Assembly (NCBI RefSeq): GCF_013004645.1
Contig: NZ_JABEME010000011.1
Coordinates: 81,848-145,847, forward strand
Source of the DNA: Stenotrophomonas africana
GTDB taxonomy: Bacteria > Pseudomonadota > Gammaproteobacteria > Xanthomonadales > Xanthomonadaceae
Length of the DNA: 64,000 nt
Direction: 5' to 3'
Shown here: positions 53,381 through 62,914 of the stretch, piece after piece
Position numbering within the stretch: position 1 is the first letter of the stretch
Layout: every line of letters starts with the position of its first letter
Position numbers and translations under genes: made by a program
The notes under the pieces: generated by a model
Seen by the model: the letters and a program-made list of their open reading frames with translations, nothing else
Database searches by the model: none
Told to the model about the DNA's origin: nothing

Positions 53381-54263
53381 GGTGTGCCTCCTGCAGGAAC
53401 GGCAGCAGCTGTGCAAGAAATGCCTGCGGCGCTTCTTCCATGATGAAGTGGCCGCAGCCCGGCACGATGCTGCCGCGCACGTCATCGGCATGTGGCTGCA
53501 GGGTGAGCATCGGCGCGTCGCCGGTGGCGTGTTCGGCGCCGATTGCCAGCACCGGCATCGGCAGCCGGCGCTGCGCGCGCAGCTTGTTCTGGCGGATGGT
53601 TTCCGGAATCGCGCGGTACCAGGCGAAGCCTGCGCGCAGCGCGCCGGGGCGGCTGTAGGCGGCGATGTAGGTATCGGCGGCCACTGCATCGCGCCGGTAC
53701 GACCAGCGATCGAACATGAATTCCAGGTAGGCGCGCTCGCGACCGCTGATGAGCGCCTCGGGCAGATCGGCCACCTGGTTGAACATGAAGTGCCAGAGGA
53801 AGATGTTGTCAGCCGGTGCGGCGAAGATGCCCGGCTCGGGCGCCAGCCCGGGAATCACCGCTTCGGTGACCGCCAGCTGGCGCACGGCCTGCGGCTGGTC
53901 GCTGGCCAGCGCATAGGCAATCCACATGCCGATGTCATGGCCGACCACCTGGTAACGGTCGTGGCCCAGCGTCTGCATGGTCTGGTGCAGGACGGCGGCG
54001 GCACTGCCGGTGTCGTAGCCGTGGGCAGGGCGGTCGGATTCGCCGATGCCCGGCGGATCAACCGCGATGGCTTCGAAACCGGCCTCGGCCAGCGCGTGCA
54101 GCACGTGGCGCCAGGCGTACCAGGTCTGCGGCCAGCCGGGAATCAGCAGCACCGGTGCACCGTGGCCTGCAGATACGCAATGCACGCGCTGGCCGTCGAT
54201 GCGCAGGTAGTGGTGGCGCAGCGAAGCGTCGCCGGCAGCGCCAGCGGAAAGGGAAGTGGTCAT
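53370..54263 (-). CDS. alpha/beta hydrolase (epoxide hydrolase/haloacetate dehalogenase type)
   Basis: 297 residues. IPGWPQTWYAWRHVLHALAEAGF is the oxyanion HGxP-like region (here GWPQ), and the nucleophile elbow reads GHDIG with D110 instead of Ser, characteristic of epoxide hydrolases and haloalkane/haloacetate dehalogenases. The C-terminal CGHFIMEEAPQAFL gives the His. Second gene of a leftward operon after the TIM-barrel protein and before an HSL esterase; together they suggest catabolism of an ester or epoxide-containing compound. Confidence 0.88.
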   Translation of the reverse strand: MTTSLSAGAAGDASLRHHYLRIDGQRVHCVSAGHGAPVLLIPGWPQTWYAWRHVLHALAEAGFEAIAVDPPGIGESDRPAHGYDTGSAAAVLHQTMQTLGHDRYQVVGHDIGMWIAYALASDQPQAVRQLAVTEAVIPGLAPEPGIFAAPADNIFLWHFMFNQVADLPEALISGRERAYLEFMFDRWSYRRDAVAADTYIAAYSRPGALRAGFAWYRAIPETIRQNKLRAQRRLPMPVLAIGAEHATGDAPMLTLQPHADDVRGSIVPGCGHFIMEEAPQAFLAQLLPFLQEAHHAA

Positions 54264-54284
54264 GGGGGAGTGCTCCGTCGGGGC

Positions 54285-55340
54285 TCAGGCGATGCCGAGC
54301 ATCTGCTGCATCTGTGTGGTGCTGATCGGTGCACCGGCGAAGTCGTCGAAGATCTTGTCGGTGACCGGAATGATGTGGTCGCGGATGAATGCGGCGCCTT
54401 CGCGCGCGCCGGCTTCCTGGTCCTTCAGGCAGCACTCCCATTCCAGCGTCGCCCAGCCCTGGTAGTCGTACTGGGCCAGCTTGGAGAAGATCGACTTGAA
54501 GTCGACCTGGCCATCGCCCAGCGAGCGGAAGCGACCTGCACGTTCGGTCCAGTCGGCATACCCGCCATAGATGCCTTGGCGGCCGCTGGGGCGGAACTCC
54601 GCATCCTTGACGTGGAACATGCGGATCAGCGGGTGGTAGATGTCCAGGTACTCCAGGTAGTCCAGCTGCTGCAGCACGAAGTGGCTGGGATCGAACAGGA
54701 TGCGGCAGCGCTGGTGCTGACCGACGCGCTCGAAGAAGCGCTCGAAGCTGGTGCCGTCATGCAGGTCTTCGCTGGGATGGATCTCGTAGCAGAGGTTGAT
54801 GCCGTTGTCCTCGCAGGTATCGAGGATCGGCCGCCAGCGTCGTGCCAGCTCATCGAAGGCCGCGTCGATCAGGCCCGGCGGGCGCTGCGGGAACGGGAAC
54901 AGATACGGCCATGCGAACGAGCCGGAGAAGGTGCCCATGTCCTGCAGGCCGAGACGGCGTGACGCGCGGGCGGCCAGGTGCAGCTGCTGCTGCGCCCATT
55001 CGCTGCGGGCCTTCGGATTGCCGCGCAGTGCTTCCGGGGCGAAGCCATCGCAGAGTTCATCGTAGGCCGGATGCACGGCCACCAGCTGGCCGAGGATGTG
55101 GGTGGTGAGCTCGCTGACCTGCAGGCCGTGTTCGGCGAGCGTGCCGCGGATGTCATCGCAGTAATCCTGGCTGTCGGCGGCAGTGGCCAGGTCGAACAGG
55201 CGTGCATCCCAGGCGGGAATCTGCAGCGCATTGAAACCGTGGCCTGCGGCCCACTCGGCGATGCCGGCAAGTGAGTTGAACGGGGCCTGGTCGCCGGCGA
55301 ACTGCGCCAGGTGCAGGCTGGGGCCCTTGAGGGTCTGCAT
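54285..55340 (-). CDS. sugar phosphate isomerase/epimerase family protein (AP endonuclease-2-like TIM barrel)
   Basis: 351 residues from ATG 55340, chosen for GGAG 7 bases upstream (a start at 55370 lies within the operator palindrome). Typical barrel segments: HLAQFAGDQAPFNSLAGIAEWAAGHGFNALQIPAW at the start, NLCYEIHPSEDLHDGTSFERF, RCRILFDPSHFVLQQLDYLEYL and IRMFHVKDAEF with conserved Glu, Asp, His metal ligands, and GWATLEWEC near the end. It probably isomerises or epimerises a sugar derivative. First gene of an operon with two hydrolases, facing a TetR gene. Confidence 0.88.
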   Translation of the reverse strand: MQTLKGPSLHLAQFAGDQAPFNSLAGIAEWAAGHGFNALQIPAWDARLFDLATAADSQDYCDDIRGTLAEHGLQVSELTTHILGQLVAVHPAYDELCDGFAPEALRGNPKARSEWAQQQLHLAARASRRLGLQDMGTFSGSFAWPYLFPFPQRPPGLIDAAFDELARRWRPILDTCEDNGINLCYEIHPSEDLHDGTSFERFFERVGQHQRCRILFDPSHFVLQQLDYLEYLDIYHPLIRMFHVKDAEFRPSGRQGIYGGYADWTERAGRFRSLGDGQVDFKSIFSKLAQYDYQGWATLEWECCLKDQEAGAREGAAFIRDHIIPVTDKIFDDFAGAPISTTQMQQMLGIA

Positions 55341-55355
55341 GTGTTGCTCCAATTG

Positions 55356-55371
55356 TTTGTCAATCGACAAA
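55356..55371. promoter_or_regulatory. palindromic operator candidate for the TetR protein at 55442
   Basis: TTTGTC-AATC-GACAAA, a 16-bp dyad. It immediately follows the -10 box of the leftward promoter, covering the expected transcription start of the epimerase-hydrolase operon. Location and symmetry are typical of TetR repressor sites. Confidence 0.65.
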
Positions 55372-55399
55372 GAATAGGTGAGACCCTCGCGGTGGTCAA
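55371..55399 (-). promoter_or_regulatory. sigma70-type promoter of the epimerase-hydrolase operon
   Basis: Reading leftward: TTGACC (55399-55394), 17 bp, TATTCT (55376-55371), then the operator palindrome. Confidence 0.7.
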
Positions 55400-55441
55400 C
55401 ACCCGCGTTACACTGCGCGCCTCACTGGAGCAGGCAGGCAG

Positions 55442-56023
55442 ATGGCAGGGCGACCGCGCGAATTCGACAGGGACCAGGCGTTGCGCAAGGCGATGCTGCT
55501 GTTCTGGCAGCACGGCTATGAAGGCACGTCGATGTCGGCACTGGTCGAAGCACTGGGCATTGCCTCTGCGCGCATCTACGCTGCGTTCGGCAGCAAGGAG
55601 CAGTTGTTCCGCGAAGCCGTTGCGCTGTACGAGGAAGGCGAGGGCGGCTTCGCGCCGCGCGCGCTGGAGCAGGCCACGCTGCGTGAGGCGATCGGCTCCA
55701 TGCTGCGTGAAGCGGTGCTGACCTACACCCGTCGCGGGCGCCCGCACGGCTGCCTGGTAGTGTCCTCGGCCAGCAGCGTCTCGCCCGATGGCGAGGGCGT
55801 GCGGGACTGGTTGGCCAGCCATCGTCGCCAGCGTACGGCGGCGATCATCGCGCGCCTGCAGCAGGCGCAGTCCGAAGGGGAGCTGGCCGGCGATGTGGCG
55901 GTGCAGGCACTGGGCGATCACTTCGCTACGGTGCTGCACGGCATTTCGGTGCAGGCCCGTGACGGGATCAGCCGCGAGCGACTGCTGGCGATGGTCGATG
56001 TGGCGTTGGGGCCGCTGCCCTGA
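55442..56023 (+). CDS. TetR/AcrR-family regulator
   Basis: 193 residues. HTH: GRPREFDRDQALRKAMLLFWQHGYEGTSMSALVEALGIASARIYAAFGSKEQLFREAV (residues 3-60, motif shown by GIASARIYAAFGSKE). Helical C-terminal domain binds an unknown ligand. It is divergent from the epimerase-hydrolase operon, and the palindrome at 55356 lies in the shared promoter region, so it most likely represses that operon. Confidence 0.9.
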   Translation: MAGRPREFDRDQALRKAMLLFWQHGYEGTSMSALVEALGIASARIYAAFGSKEQLFREAVALYEEGEGGFAPRALEQATLREAIGSMLREAVLTYTRRGRPHGCLVVSSASSVSPDGEGVRDWLASHRRQRTAAIIARLQQAQSEGELAGDVAVQALGDHFATVLHGISVQARDGISRERLLAMVDVALGPLP

Positions 56024-56203
56024 GTCAAGCCTTCAGGGCGTGCGGAATGCCCGGCGACTGTGCCGAAACCGCTGGTTTCGCCGGGCGTGGAGGTCGCGCA
56101 ACGAAATCGTAACAATTTGGGGGATAATGGCGGCTTGCGCAGTTCTCCTCCCTTTTGCCGCCCGGCTCGCGCAGGCCGCACGGACGCCTCCTCAGAGCAT
56201 TTC

Positions 56204-58534
56204 ATGCCCTCCCATTCCGATTCCCGCCGCCTGTCGGGTATGTCGTCTTCCTTTGTTTCCTTCCGCCGCCACCCGCTGGCCCTGGCCTGTGCCGGCCTGG
56301 CTCTGGTCGGCAGCTTCGGTGCCGCCGCGCAGGACAGCGCGCCGACCCCGACCGGGCTGGACACCATCACCGTGACTGCCGAACACCGCGAGCAGAACCT
56401 GCAGGAAGTGCCGGTCTCGGTGGGCGTGGTGCAGGGTGAGCGCATGCGCGACTTCACCGCCGGCGGCGACGACACCCTGCTGGCGCTGTCCGGCCGCGTA
56501 CCGAGCCTGTATGCGGAAACCACCACCGGCCGCATCTTCCCGCGCTTCTACATCCGTGGCCTGGGCAACATCGACTTCTACCTGGGTGCCTCGCAGCCGG
56601 TGTCGATCATCCAGGACGACGTGGTGCTGGAACACGTGGTGCTGAAGTCCAACCCGGTCTATGACGTGGACCAGGTGGAAGTGCTGCGCGGCCCGCAAGG
56701 TTCGCTGTTCGGCCGCAACACCACCGCCGGCATCATCAAGTTCGACACGTTGAAGCCGACCCAGGACTACACCGGCCGCGTCAGCGCCAGCTATGCGACC
56801 TACAACAGCGTGTCGATCGACGGCGGCTTCGGCGGCCCGATCAACGACATCGCCTCGTTCCGCGTGTCGGCCCTGTACCAGCACCGCGACGACTACGTTG
56901 ACAACACCTACCGCGGCCCGAGCGCCGACGGCACGGTCAGCCCGAAGAAGAACGCCATGGGCGGCTTCGATGACCGCAACGTGCGCGCCCAGCTGCTGCT
57001 GACCCCGAGCGACCAGTTCTCGATCCTGGCCTCGGCCCACGCCCGTGACTACGAAGGCACCTCCACCCTGTTCCTGCGCGGCGCGCTGACCAAGGGCTCG
57101 AACAAGACCGACGTGCCGCGCGACAAGGTCGCCTACGACGAAGCCGACAACAACCCGCAGGCCTACAAGACCTACGGTGGTTCGGTGAAGGCGCGTTACG
57201 ACTTCGGCGCGATCGACTTCACCTCGATCACCGCCTACGAGACCACCTCCGGTTACAGCCGCGGCGACACCGACGGCGGTGCCGCGGTGAACTTCCCGGT
57301 CAACGGCGTGCCGAACGGCTATGGCCAGTCGATGGGCCGCATCCGTGATCTGGACCAGTGGACCCAGGAATTCCGCCTGGCCAGCCATGACGACAGCGCC
57401 CTGCAGTGGCAGGCCGGTGCGTTCTACTTCAACGGCAGCGACACCACCGACTTCTACCAGCGTGCGTGGTTCCTGCAGGGCGCGGCCCGCAACCCGAACA
57501 ACTGGGTGCGCCTGCGCAACAAGAACACCTCGTGGGCCGGATTCGGCCAGCTGAGCTACGCCTTCACCGACAAGTTCACCGTCACCGCCGGCCTGCGCCA
57601 GACCAAGGACGAGAAGCACACCCGCCTGCTGAAGACGGCTGACACGGCCGCCGGCGTGGTCACCTACAAGGGCCGCACCGACGTCAAGATGTCCGACACC
57701 ACCCCGAGCTGGGATCTGAGCGCGATGTATCAGATCACGCCGGATGTGAGCGTCTACGCCAAGGTCGCGCGCGGCTTCCGTGGCCCGACCATCCAGGGTC
57801 GTTCGGCGGTGTTCAATGCCGATTTCACCACCGCCGATTCCGAGACGATCCTGTCCTGGGAAGCGGGTGTGAAGAGCAGCCTGTGGGACAACCGCCTGCG
57901 CCTGAACGCCACCGCGTTCACCTACACCGTCAACGACATCCAGCTCAACGGCAACGATTCGGACGGCAACGGCGTGCTGTTCAACGCCGACAAGGCCAAG
58001 GCCTACGGTTTCGAAGCGGACATGGAGCTGCGCCCGATCCCGAACCTGACGCTGAGCGCCGGCCTGAGCCTGCTGCACAGCGAGATCAAGGACAAGCGCG
58101 TCTACGCGCAGGTCTGCGGCCTCAACGGCCAGGTGGTGTGCACGGTGAATGACCCGACCATCAAGGTCGGTGCCAACACCTTCGCGCAGATCGACGGCAA
58201 CCCGCTGCCGAACGCGCCGAAGTACAACGTCAACCTGGCCGCCCGCTACGACTTCCCGGTCAGCGACGCCGGCACCATGTTCGTCTCCACCGACTGGAAC
58301 AAGCAGGGTTACACCAGCTTCGTGCTGTACGACAGCAAGGAGTTCAACTCCAAGGGTGACTTCGAGGGTGGCCTGAAGATCGGCTACTCGGGCAACTACG
58401 GTGCCTACGAAGTGGCGCTGTTCGCGCGCAACATCACCAACGAGAAGAACCTCAAGGGTGTGATCGAGAACTACATGGCGGCGGTCTACAACGAACCACG
58501 TACCGTCGGCGTCTCGCTGAACATGAACTGGTAA
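56204..58534 (+). CDS. TonB-dependent outer-membrane receptor
   Basis: 776 residues from ATG 56204 (56240 also possible). Signal peptide with hydrophobic core PLALACAGLALVGSFGAAAQ. TonB box-like region (LDTITVTAEHREQNLQEVPVSVGVVQGE), plug domain (QVEVLRGPQGSLFGRNTTAGIIKF), then a 22-strand beta-barrel and terminal ...VGVSLNMNW. This is the family often called TonB-dependent receptors of unclear substrate (sphingomonad/xanthomonad type). No adjacent transporter, so the ligand (siderophore, oligosaccharide or other) is open. Confidence 0.9.
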   Translation: MPSHSDSRRLSGMSSSFVSFRRHPLALACAGLALVGSFGAAAQDSAPTPTGLDTITVTAEHREQNLQEVPVSVGVVQGERMRDFTAGGDDTLLALSGRVPSLYAETTTGRIFPRFYIRGLGNIDFYLGASQPVSIIQDDVVLEHVVLKSNPVYDVDQVEVLRGPQGSLFGRNTTAGIIKFDTLKPTQDYTGRVSASYATYNSVSIDGGFGGPINDIASFRVSALYQHRDDYVDNTYRGPSADGTVSPKKNAMGGFDDRNVRAQLLLTPSDQFSILASAHARDYEGTSTLFLRGALTKGSNKTDVPRDKVAYDEADNNPQAYKTYGGSVKARYDFGAIDFTSITAYETTSGYSRGDTDGGAAVNFPVNGVPNGYGQSMGRIRDLDQWTQEFRLASHDDSALQWQAGAFYFNGSDTTDFYQRAWFLQGAARNPNNWVRLRNKNTSWAGFGQLSYAFTDKFTVTAGLRQTKDEKHTRLLKTADTAAGVVTYKGRTDVKMSDTTPSWDLSAMYQITPDVSVYAKVARGFRGPTIQGRSAVFNADFTTADSETILSWEAGVKSSLWDNRLRLNATAFTYTVNDIQLNGNDSDGNGVLFNADKAKAYGFEADMELRPIPNLTLSAGLSLLHSEIKDKRVYAQVCGLNGQVVCTVNDPTIKVGANTFAQIDGNPLPNAPKYNVNLAARYDFPVSDAGTMFVSTDWNKQGYTSFVLYDSKEFNSKGDFEGGLKIGYSGNYGAYEVALFARNITNEKNLKGVIENYMAAVYNEPRTVGVSLNMNW

Positions 58535-58556
58535 GCCTTACCCCGTCGTGTAACGG

Positions 58557-58583
58557 AAACGGCGCTCATCGAGCGCCGTTTTT
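58557..58583 (+). terminator. intrinsic terminator after the TonB receptor
   Basis: AAACGGCGCTC-ATC-GAGCGCCGTTTTT, 11-bp perfect stem with T tract. It may serve both convergent genes. Confidence 0.92.
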
Positions 58584-58605
58584 CGTTGCTAGGCATCATC
58601 CGTGC

Positions 58606-59679
58606 TCACGGCGTGGCGCTGACGCCCTTGCCCAGCGCTGCATCGGACGGCGCACTGGGGCCCAGCACCTGCAGCTGCATCGCCTCCATTCGCTCCAGTA
58701 CCTTGCGCTGCTTGCCGTTGAGGCCGCGAGAGGTGATTGCGATGTGCTTGCGTGCAGCGTCCAGCGGCGCGGGTTGGTAGTGCACCGTGAAGCGGCGCAG
58801 GGCGCATCCCGTCAGCTTGTCGACCGGTGCGCAGTCGTTCGCGTTGAAATCGATATCGCCGTCGGCGGCAACAATGAAGGGGCTGAGCAGGATCTGCCCT
58901 TCGCTGGCAGTGAAGGCCAGTGGCGCGTGGGCCTTGGCGATGACCGCCTGGATGCGTACGGCAGGGATGTCTTCAGGGACGATCCTGTCATCCCAGTAGC
59001 CTTCGGTCGGGCGCGAGGTTTCGTAGTTCTGGGTGCCCCATGCCACGCAGTTGCCGGAGGCCACATGCACCGAGATGCAGACCTGCTGGGAGTGCTGATC
59101 GGTCAGGACGCCGGGTGGTACCCAGACCTTCTTCCAGGAATAGAAACGGTAATCGACGTCGGCCAGGCGGGTGGCGCCGATGTCCTTCGATACTTCGTCC
59201 GCGGTCCCCAGCGGCTTCAGCTTGGCCACGCGGGTGTTCAGGCGGTAGTTCTCCGCACCGTTCAGCAGATAGGTGCCTGGCGGAATCAGATGCACCTCGA
59301 ACACGTCCATCAACACCGTCCGCTGCGGGCCGGTTTCCAGTTCGTTGGTGTTGAACAGCTGCACATAGCCCTGGGAGGGAATGTCCTTGTGCTGGAAGGA
59401 CACCCGCGTCGAGAACCCGGGTAGGTCGGTCGAGCGGTTGCCCAGATGAAAGCCGGGCACCGGAGAGCCGACGCCTGGCCCGCCGTTGTGCACGACATAC
59501 GGGGCCGGCACCAGCACGGCAACCAGACCGTCGCGGGTGGCACCGTCAATGATGTCCACCAGCTTGGCTGTGTTCTCCTTTTCCTGTGCATAGGAAAGCG
59601 GTGCGGCCTGCCCAGAGCATGCCAGGCCCAACGTGGTTAGCAGCAGTGCGCAGGCGGTCGCGATCTTGAGGGTCTGCAT
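58606..59679 (-). CDS. secreted hypothetical protein
   Basis: 357 residues from ATG 59679 (MQTLKIATACALLLTTLGLA), an evident signal peptide with cleavage near GQAAP. Rich in beta-type segments (STRVSFQHKDIPSQGYVQLFNT; VLMDVFEVHLIPPGTYLLNGAENYRL) with a few Cys (CISVHVASGNCVAW; NDCAPVDKLTGCALRRF). I do not recognise a family. GGAGACGTCG gives the ribosome site. No operon partners. Confidence 0.75.
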   Translation of the reverse strand: MQTLKIATACALLLTTLGLACSGQAAPLSYAQEKENTAKLVDIIDGATRDGLVAVLVPAPYVVHNGGPGVGSPVPGFHLGNRSTDLPGFSTRVSFQHKDIPSQGYVQLFNTNELETGPQRTVLMDVFEVHLIPPGTYLLNGAENYRLNTRVAKLKPLGTADEVSKDIGATRLADVDYRFYSWKKVWVPPGVLTDQHSQQVCISVHVASGNCVAWGTQNYETSRPTEGYWDDRIVPEDIPAVRIQAVIAKAHAPLAFTASEGQILLSPFIVAADGDIDFNANDCAPVDKLTGCALRRFTVHYQPAPLDAARKHIAITSRGLNGKQRKVLERMEAMQLQVLGPSAPSDAALGKGVSATP

Positions 59680-59769
59680 CGACGTCTCCTTGTCAGTACC
59701 GGTAAACCCTAGCACGGCCCCTGCAGGCTCGAGGTGCATGGCGCCGGCGTGGTCCGGCGCCTTGTGCCA

Positions 59770-60849
59770 TCAACGTGCGGGCAGCAGCGCCTGGAGCTGC
59801 GATTCCAGTTCCTGCTGGCGCCAGCCGGCCAGTGCGGCCGGCCACTGGCGACGTTCCAGATAGCTTTCCAGGTGCTTGCGCGAGGCCAGCACGCCATCCG
59901 GCAGGCCCAGTTCGCGGCTGCGCTCGGCGACCGCGTCCTGCAGCTTCTTCAGTGCCTGCTTGTTGCTGTCGTTGGCCGGCAGCGCCAGCGGTGCCTCGGC
60001 CTCATCGGCCAGCGGTGTGTCCAGCGCCTGCCACACAGCGCCAGCGAGCTTGCGCGGTGCCTTCGGGAACTGTTCGAACAGCGTGCCCAGCGCAGCGGCA
60101 TCGGCCGGTGGCGTGCGCGCCAGCGTGGCGGCCAGTTCGTTGTCCAGGATCCAGCTCCGCGGGCGGTCGCTGCTGCGGGCCTGGACATCGCGCCAGCGCA
60201 GCAGGCGCAGCAGGCGGCGCTGTGCGGCGGCATCGAGGAACTGCGCCGAGCGCATCGCCAGGTGCGGCCAGCGGTCTTCGTCATTGGCGACGCTGGCCAG
60301 CAGGCGCTCGCCGTCGTCGTGCAGCCACTGCTGGCGGCCCAGCGCCTGCAGCCTGGCATCGATGGCGTCATGCAGCGCGAACAGGTGCTCGACGTCGTCG
60401 GCGGCGTACTGAAGCTGCGATTCCGAGAGCGGACGGCGCATCCAGTCCGAACGGGTTTCGCCCTTGGCCAGCGCCACCCCGGTGATTTCCGCAACCAGCT
60501 TTTGGTAACCCATGCCGCCACCGATACCGGCCAGCGAGGCACCGATCTGGGTGTCGAACAGCGGTCGCGGCAACACGCCGCAGGCCCACTTGAAGGCGAC
60601 CAGGTCTTCGCTGGCGCTGTGCATCACCTTGATGATCGAGTCATCGGCCAGCCAGGGCGCCAATGCTTCTGTCATGCCGGGAATCAGCGGATCGATCAGC
60701 AGGATGTCCTGTCCGACGGCCATCTGCACCAGGGCCAACTGCGGCCAGAAGGTGCGTTCGCGGATGAATTCGGTGTCCAGGCCGATGCGGGTCGGACGCT
60801 GCTGGAAGTACGGATCCAGCTCGGCGGGGGTGGTGATCCAGGTTGCCAC
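59770..60849 (-). CDS. rnd: ribonuclease D
   Basis: 359-residue 3'-5' exoribonuclease for tRNA 3'-end maturation. DEDD domain: LDTEF (D25, E27), MHSASEDL (Asp in motif II) and the YAADDVEHLF motif III; two HRDC domains follow (RPRSWILDNELAATLARTPP and the C-terminal KKLQDAVAERSRELGL). Length is normal. Start ATG at 60849. Divergent from the TPR-FGE lipoprotein gene with 84 bp between. Confidence 0.95.
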   Translation of the reverse strand: MATWITTPAELDPYFQQRPTRIGLDTEFIRERTFWPQLALVQMAVGQDILLIDPLIPGMTEALAPWLADDSIIKVMHSASEDLVAFKWACGVLPRPLFDTQIGASLAGIGGGMGYQKLVAEITGVALAKGETRSDWMRRPLSESQLQYAADDVEHLFALHDAIDARLQALGRQQWLHDDGERLLASVANDEDRWPHLAMRSAQFLDAAAQRRLLRLLRWRDVQARSSDRPRSWILDNELAATLARTPPADAAALGTLFEQFPKAPRKLAGAVWQALDTPLADEAEAPLALPANDSNKQALKKLQDAVAERSRELGLPDGVLASRKHLESYLERRQWPAALAGWRQQELESQLQALLPAR

Positions 60850-60933
60850 GGGTCAGGGCCTACTACTCGGGTTTGCTCAGGCAGGGGAGAATAGCCTAAC
60901 GTCGGTCCGCATCCGTGCCGAAGGAGATCCTGC

Positions 60934-62826
60934 TTGCGTTTTCTGCTGTCGTCCGCGCTGTGCACCGCCCTGGCTGTGGCCCTGGCCGGCTGCACGCCGT
61001 CGCCCACGGCAACGCCGGAGCCGGCGCCGGCTGCTGGCGAAGACGCGCGGCCGCAGGAAGGTTCGCAGGTGGACACAGCCCTCGGGAACGGGCAAGGCAG
61101 TGTCACCATTGCCGGCGAGGATGCGGCTGAGGATGTGCAGCGGTGGACAGCGCCACGGGTTGATCGGCAGGGGCGCACGCTGGCCCAGCTGCGCCGCGCG
61201 GCCGAGAAGGCGTTCAACGAAGGGCATCTGTACGAGGACGCCGACGCAGCGGTTCCGCTGTGGCTGGCGGTACAGGAGGAAGACCCGGATGACCGTCAGG
61301 CCCGCATCGGCCTGCAGCGTGCCCGCCAGCGCCTGCAGCAGCAGGCGGACGCGCTGCTGGTGCGGCCGCTGAAGCAACGCGAGGCCCTGGCTGAGGCCAG
61401 CCGCCAGGCGCTGGTACTGCTGACGCTCGCGCCGAAGGACGAGAAGGTGCGTGCGCTGCAGGGGCGGGTTGAGACCGCGCAGCGCGCGGTGGCCTACAAC
61501 CGCGCCGGCGAAGAGGACCTGCGGTCGAACCGGATCGGTGAAGATGGTGACGGTGCCATCGGCAACTTCCGCGAGGCCCTGGCCCTGGATGAACACAACA
61601 GCCGGGCGCGGCAAGGCCTGGCAGCGGCGGAGAGTGGCTTGATCCGCCGCGCCGAAGACGCCGCGCGCGTGCGCGACTTCGCCAGCGCGGGCACCTGGCT
61701 GGCCGAAGCCAGCAAGGTCCGCGACTCGTCACCGACCATTGCCGATGCCTTCGAGCGCATCGAGCAGATCCGTGCCGCCACGCTGCTGCAGCTGCGCGAT
61801 GACGGTCTGCGTGATCTGGCCACGCCGCAGGGCCTGAAGCCCGCCCGCGAGAAGTTGGCCGAGGCCCTGCGCATCGCTCTGCCGGGAGACGCGGTGGTGG
61901 CCCAGCTGCGCGAGCGTATCGATCTCGCTACCCATTACGGTAGCTTCCGCCCGGGCCAGGTGTTCAGCGACGCCATGCGTGATGGCGGGCGCGGGCCGCA
62001 GATGGTGGTGGTGCCGCATGGCGGCTTCCAGATGGGTGCCAGTGATGCCGAGCCTGGATCCAGTGATTCCGAGCGCCCTTCACACTATGTGCGCTTCGAT
62101 CGCGGTTTCGCGATGGCGATCACCGAGGTTACGGTCAGCGATTTCGAACGTTACGTGAAGGCGTCCAATGCGCGCCCGCGCGCGACCCGGCGTGGCCATT
62201 CGGTGGTCTATGACGAGCGTAGCGGCAACTTCATCCGCCGCAGTGGAGTGGACTGGCGCTCTGACTATGACGGCGGCCGCGCGTTGGGCAACTCGCCGGT
62301 GATGCACGTCAGCGTGCGTGATGCCGAGAATTACGCGGCGTGGTTGTCCGAGCAGACCGGCCGCAGCTACCGGCTGCCCAGCGAGGCCGAATTCGAATAT
62401 GCACTGCGCGCCGGCAGCAGCGGGCGCTACCCCTGGGGCGACGCCGGCACGCCGCCGCCCGGCAGCGGCAACTTCACCGGCAGCAAGGATGTCTCCCCGT
62501 CCGGGCGGCATTGGCACAACGCCTTCATCGGCTACGGCGATGGCTGGTGGGGACCGGCGCCGGTGGCCAGCTTCCAGGCCAACGCCTTCGGCCTGCACGA
62601 CATGAGCGGCAACCTCAGCGAATGGGTTGCCGACTGCTGGCATGCCAGTTACCGGCGTGCGCCCTCCGATGGCGCCGCCTGGTTCAACCCGGGCTGTCGC
62701 TCGCGGGTGATCCGCGGCGGCAACTGGGCCAATGCGCCCGAACAGACCCGTGCGGCCTGGCGGCAGTCACAGGATTCGGACACCACCAACGCCCGCATCG
62801 GTTTCCGCCTGGTGCGGGGCATCTGA
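60934..62826 (+). CDS. lipoprotein with tetratricopeptide-like region and FGE-sulfatase (SUMF1) domain
   Basis: 630 residues. TTG at 60934 is the start (AAGGAGATCCTGC before it); signal peptide with lipobox LAGC at Cys20. Residues about 70-350 are helical repeats (AVPLWLAVQEEDPDDRQARIGLQRA; DGAIGNFREALALDEHNSRARQGLAAAE). Residues 350-630 are the formylglycine-generating-enzyme-like domain: VVVPHGGFQMGASD, FAMAITEVTVSDFERYV, LPSEAEFEYALRAG, GLHDMSGNLSEWVADCW and RGGNWANAPEQTRAAWR. Catalytic competence is not assured, as many SUMF1-domain proteins are only structural. It is followed by an M48 protease gene (88 bp). Confidence 0.88.
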   Translation: MRFLLSSALCTALAVALAGCTPSPTATPEPAPAAGEDARPQEGSQVDTALGNGQGSVTIAGEDAAEDVQRWTAPRVDRQGRTLAQLRRAAEKAFNEGHLYEDADAAVPLWLAVQEEDPDDRQARIGLQRARQRLQQQADALLVRPLKQREALAEASRQALVLLTLAPKDEKVRALQGRVETAQRAVAYNRAGEEDLRSNRIGEDGDGAIGNFREALALDEHNSRARQGLAAAESGLIRRAEDAARVRDFASAGTWLAEASKVRDSSPTIADAFERIEQIRAATLLQLRDDGLRDLATPQGLKPAREKLAEALRIALPGDAVVAQLRERIDLATHYGSFRPGQVFSDAMRDGGRGPQMVVVPHGGFQMGASDAEPGSSDSERPSHYVRFDRGFAMAITEVTVSDFERYVKASNARPRATRRGHSVVYDERSGNFIRRSGVDWRSDYDGGRALGNSPVMHVSVRDAENYAAWLSEQTGRSYRLPSEAEFEYALRAGSSGRYPWGDAGTPPPGSGNFTGSKDVSPSGRHWHNAFIGYGDGWWGPAPVASFQANAFGLHDMSGNLSEWVADCWHASYRRAPSDGAAWFNPGCRSRVIRGGNWANAPEQTRAAWRQSQDSDTTNARIGFRLVRGI

Positions 62827-62914
62827 GGGGCACCGGGCTTCACCCGCTGCTGGCGTCCGCACACTAAGATTGCGCCGTGCCCGCCGGCCGGCGGGGCCTG
62901 CTGGACGACCCCTG

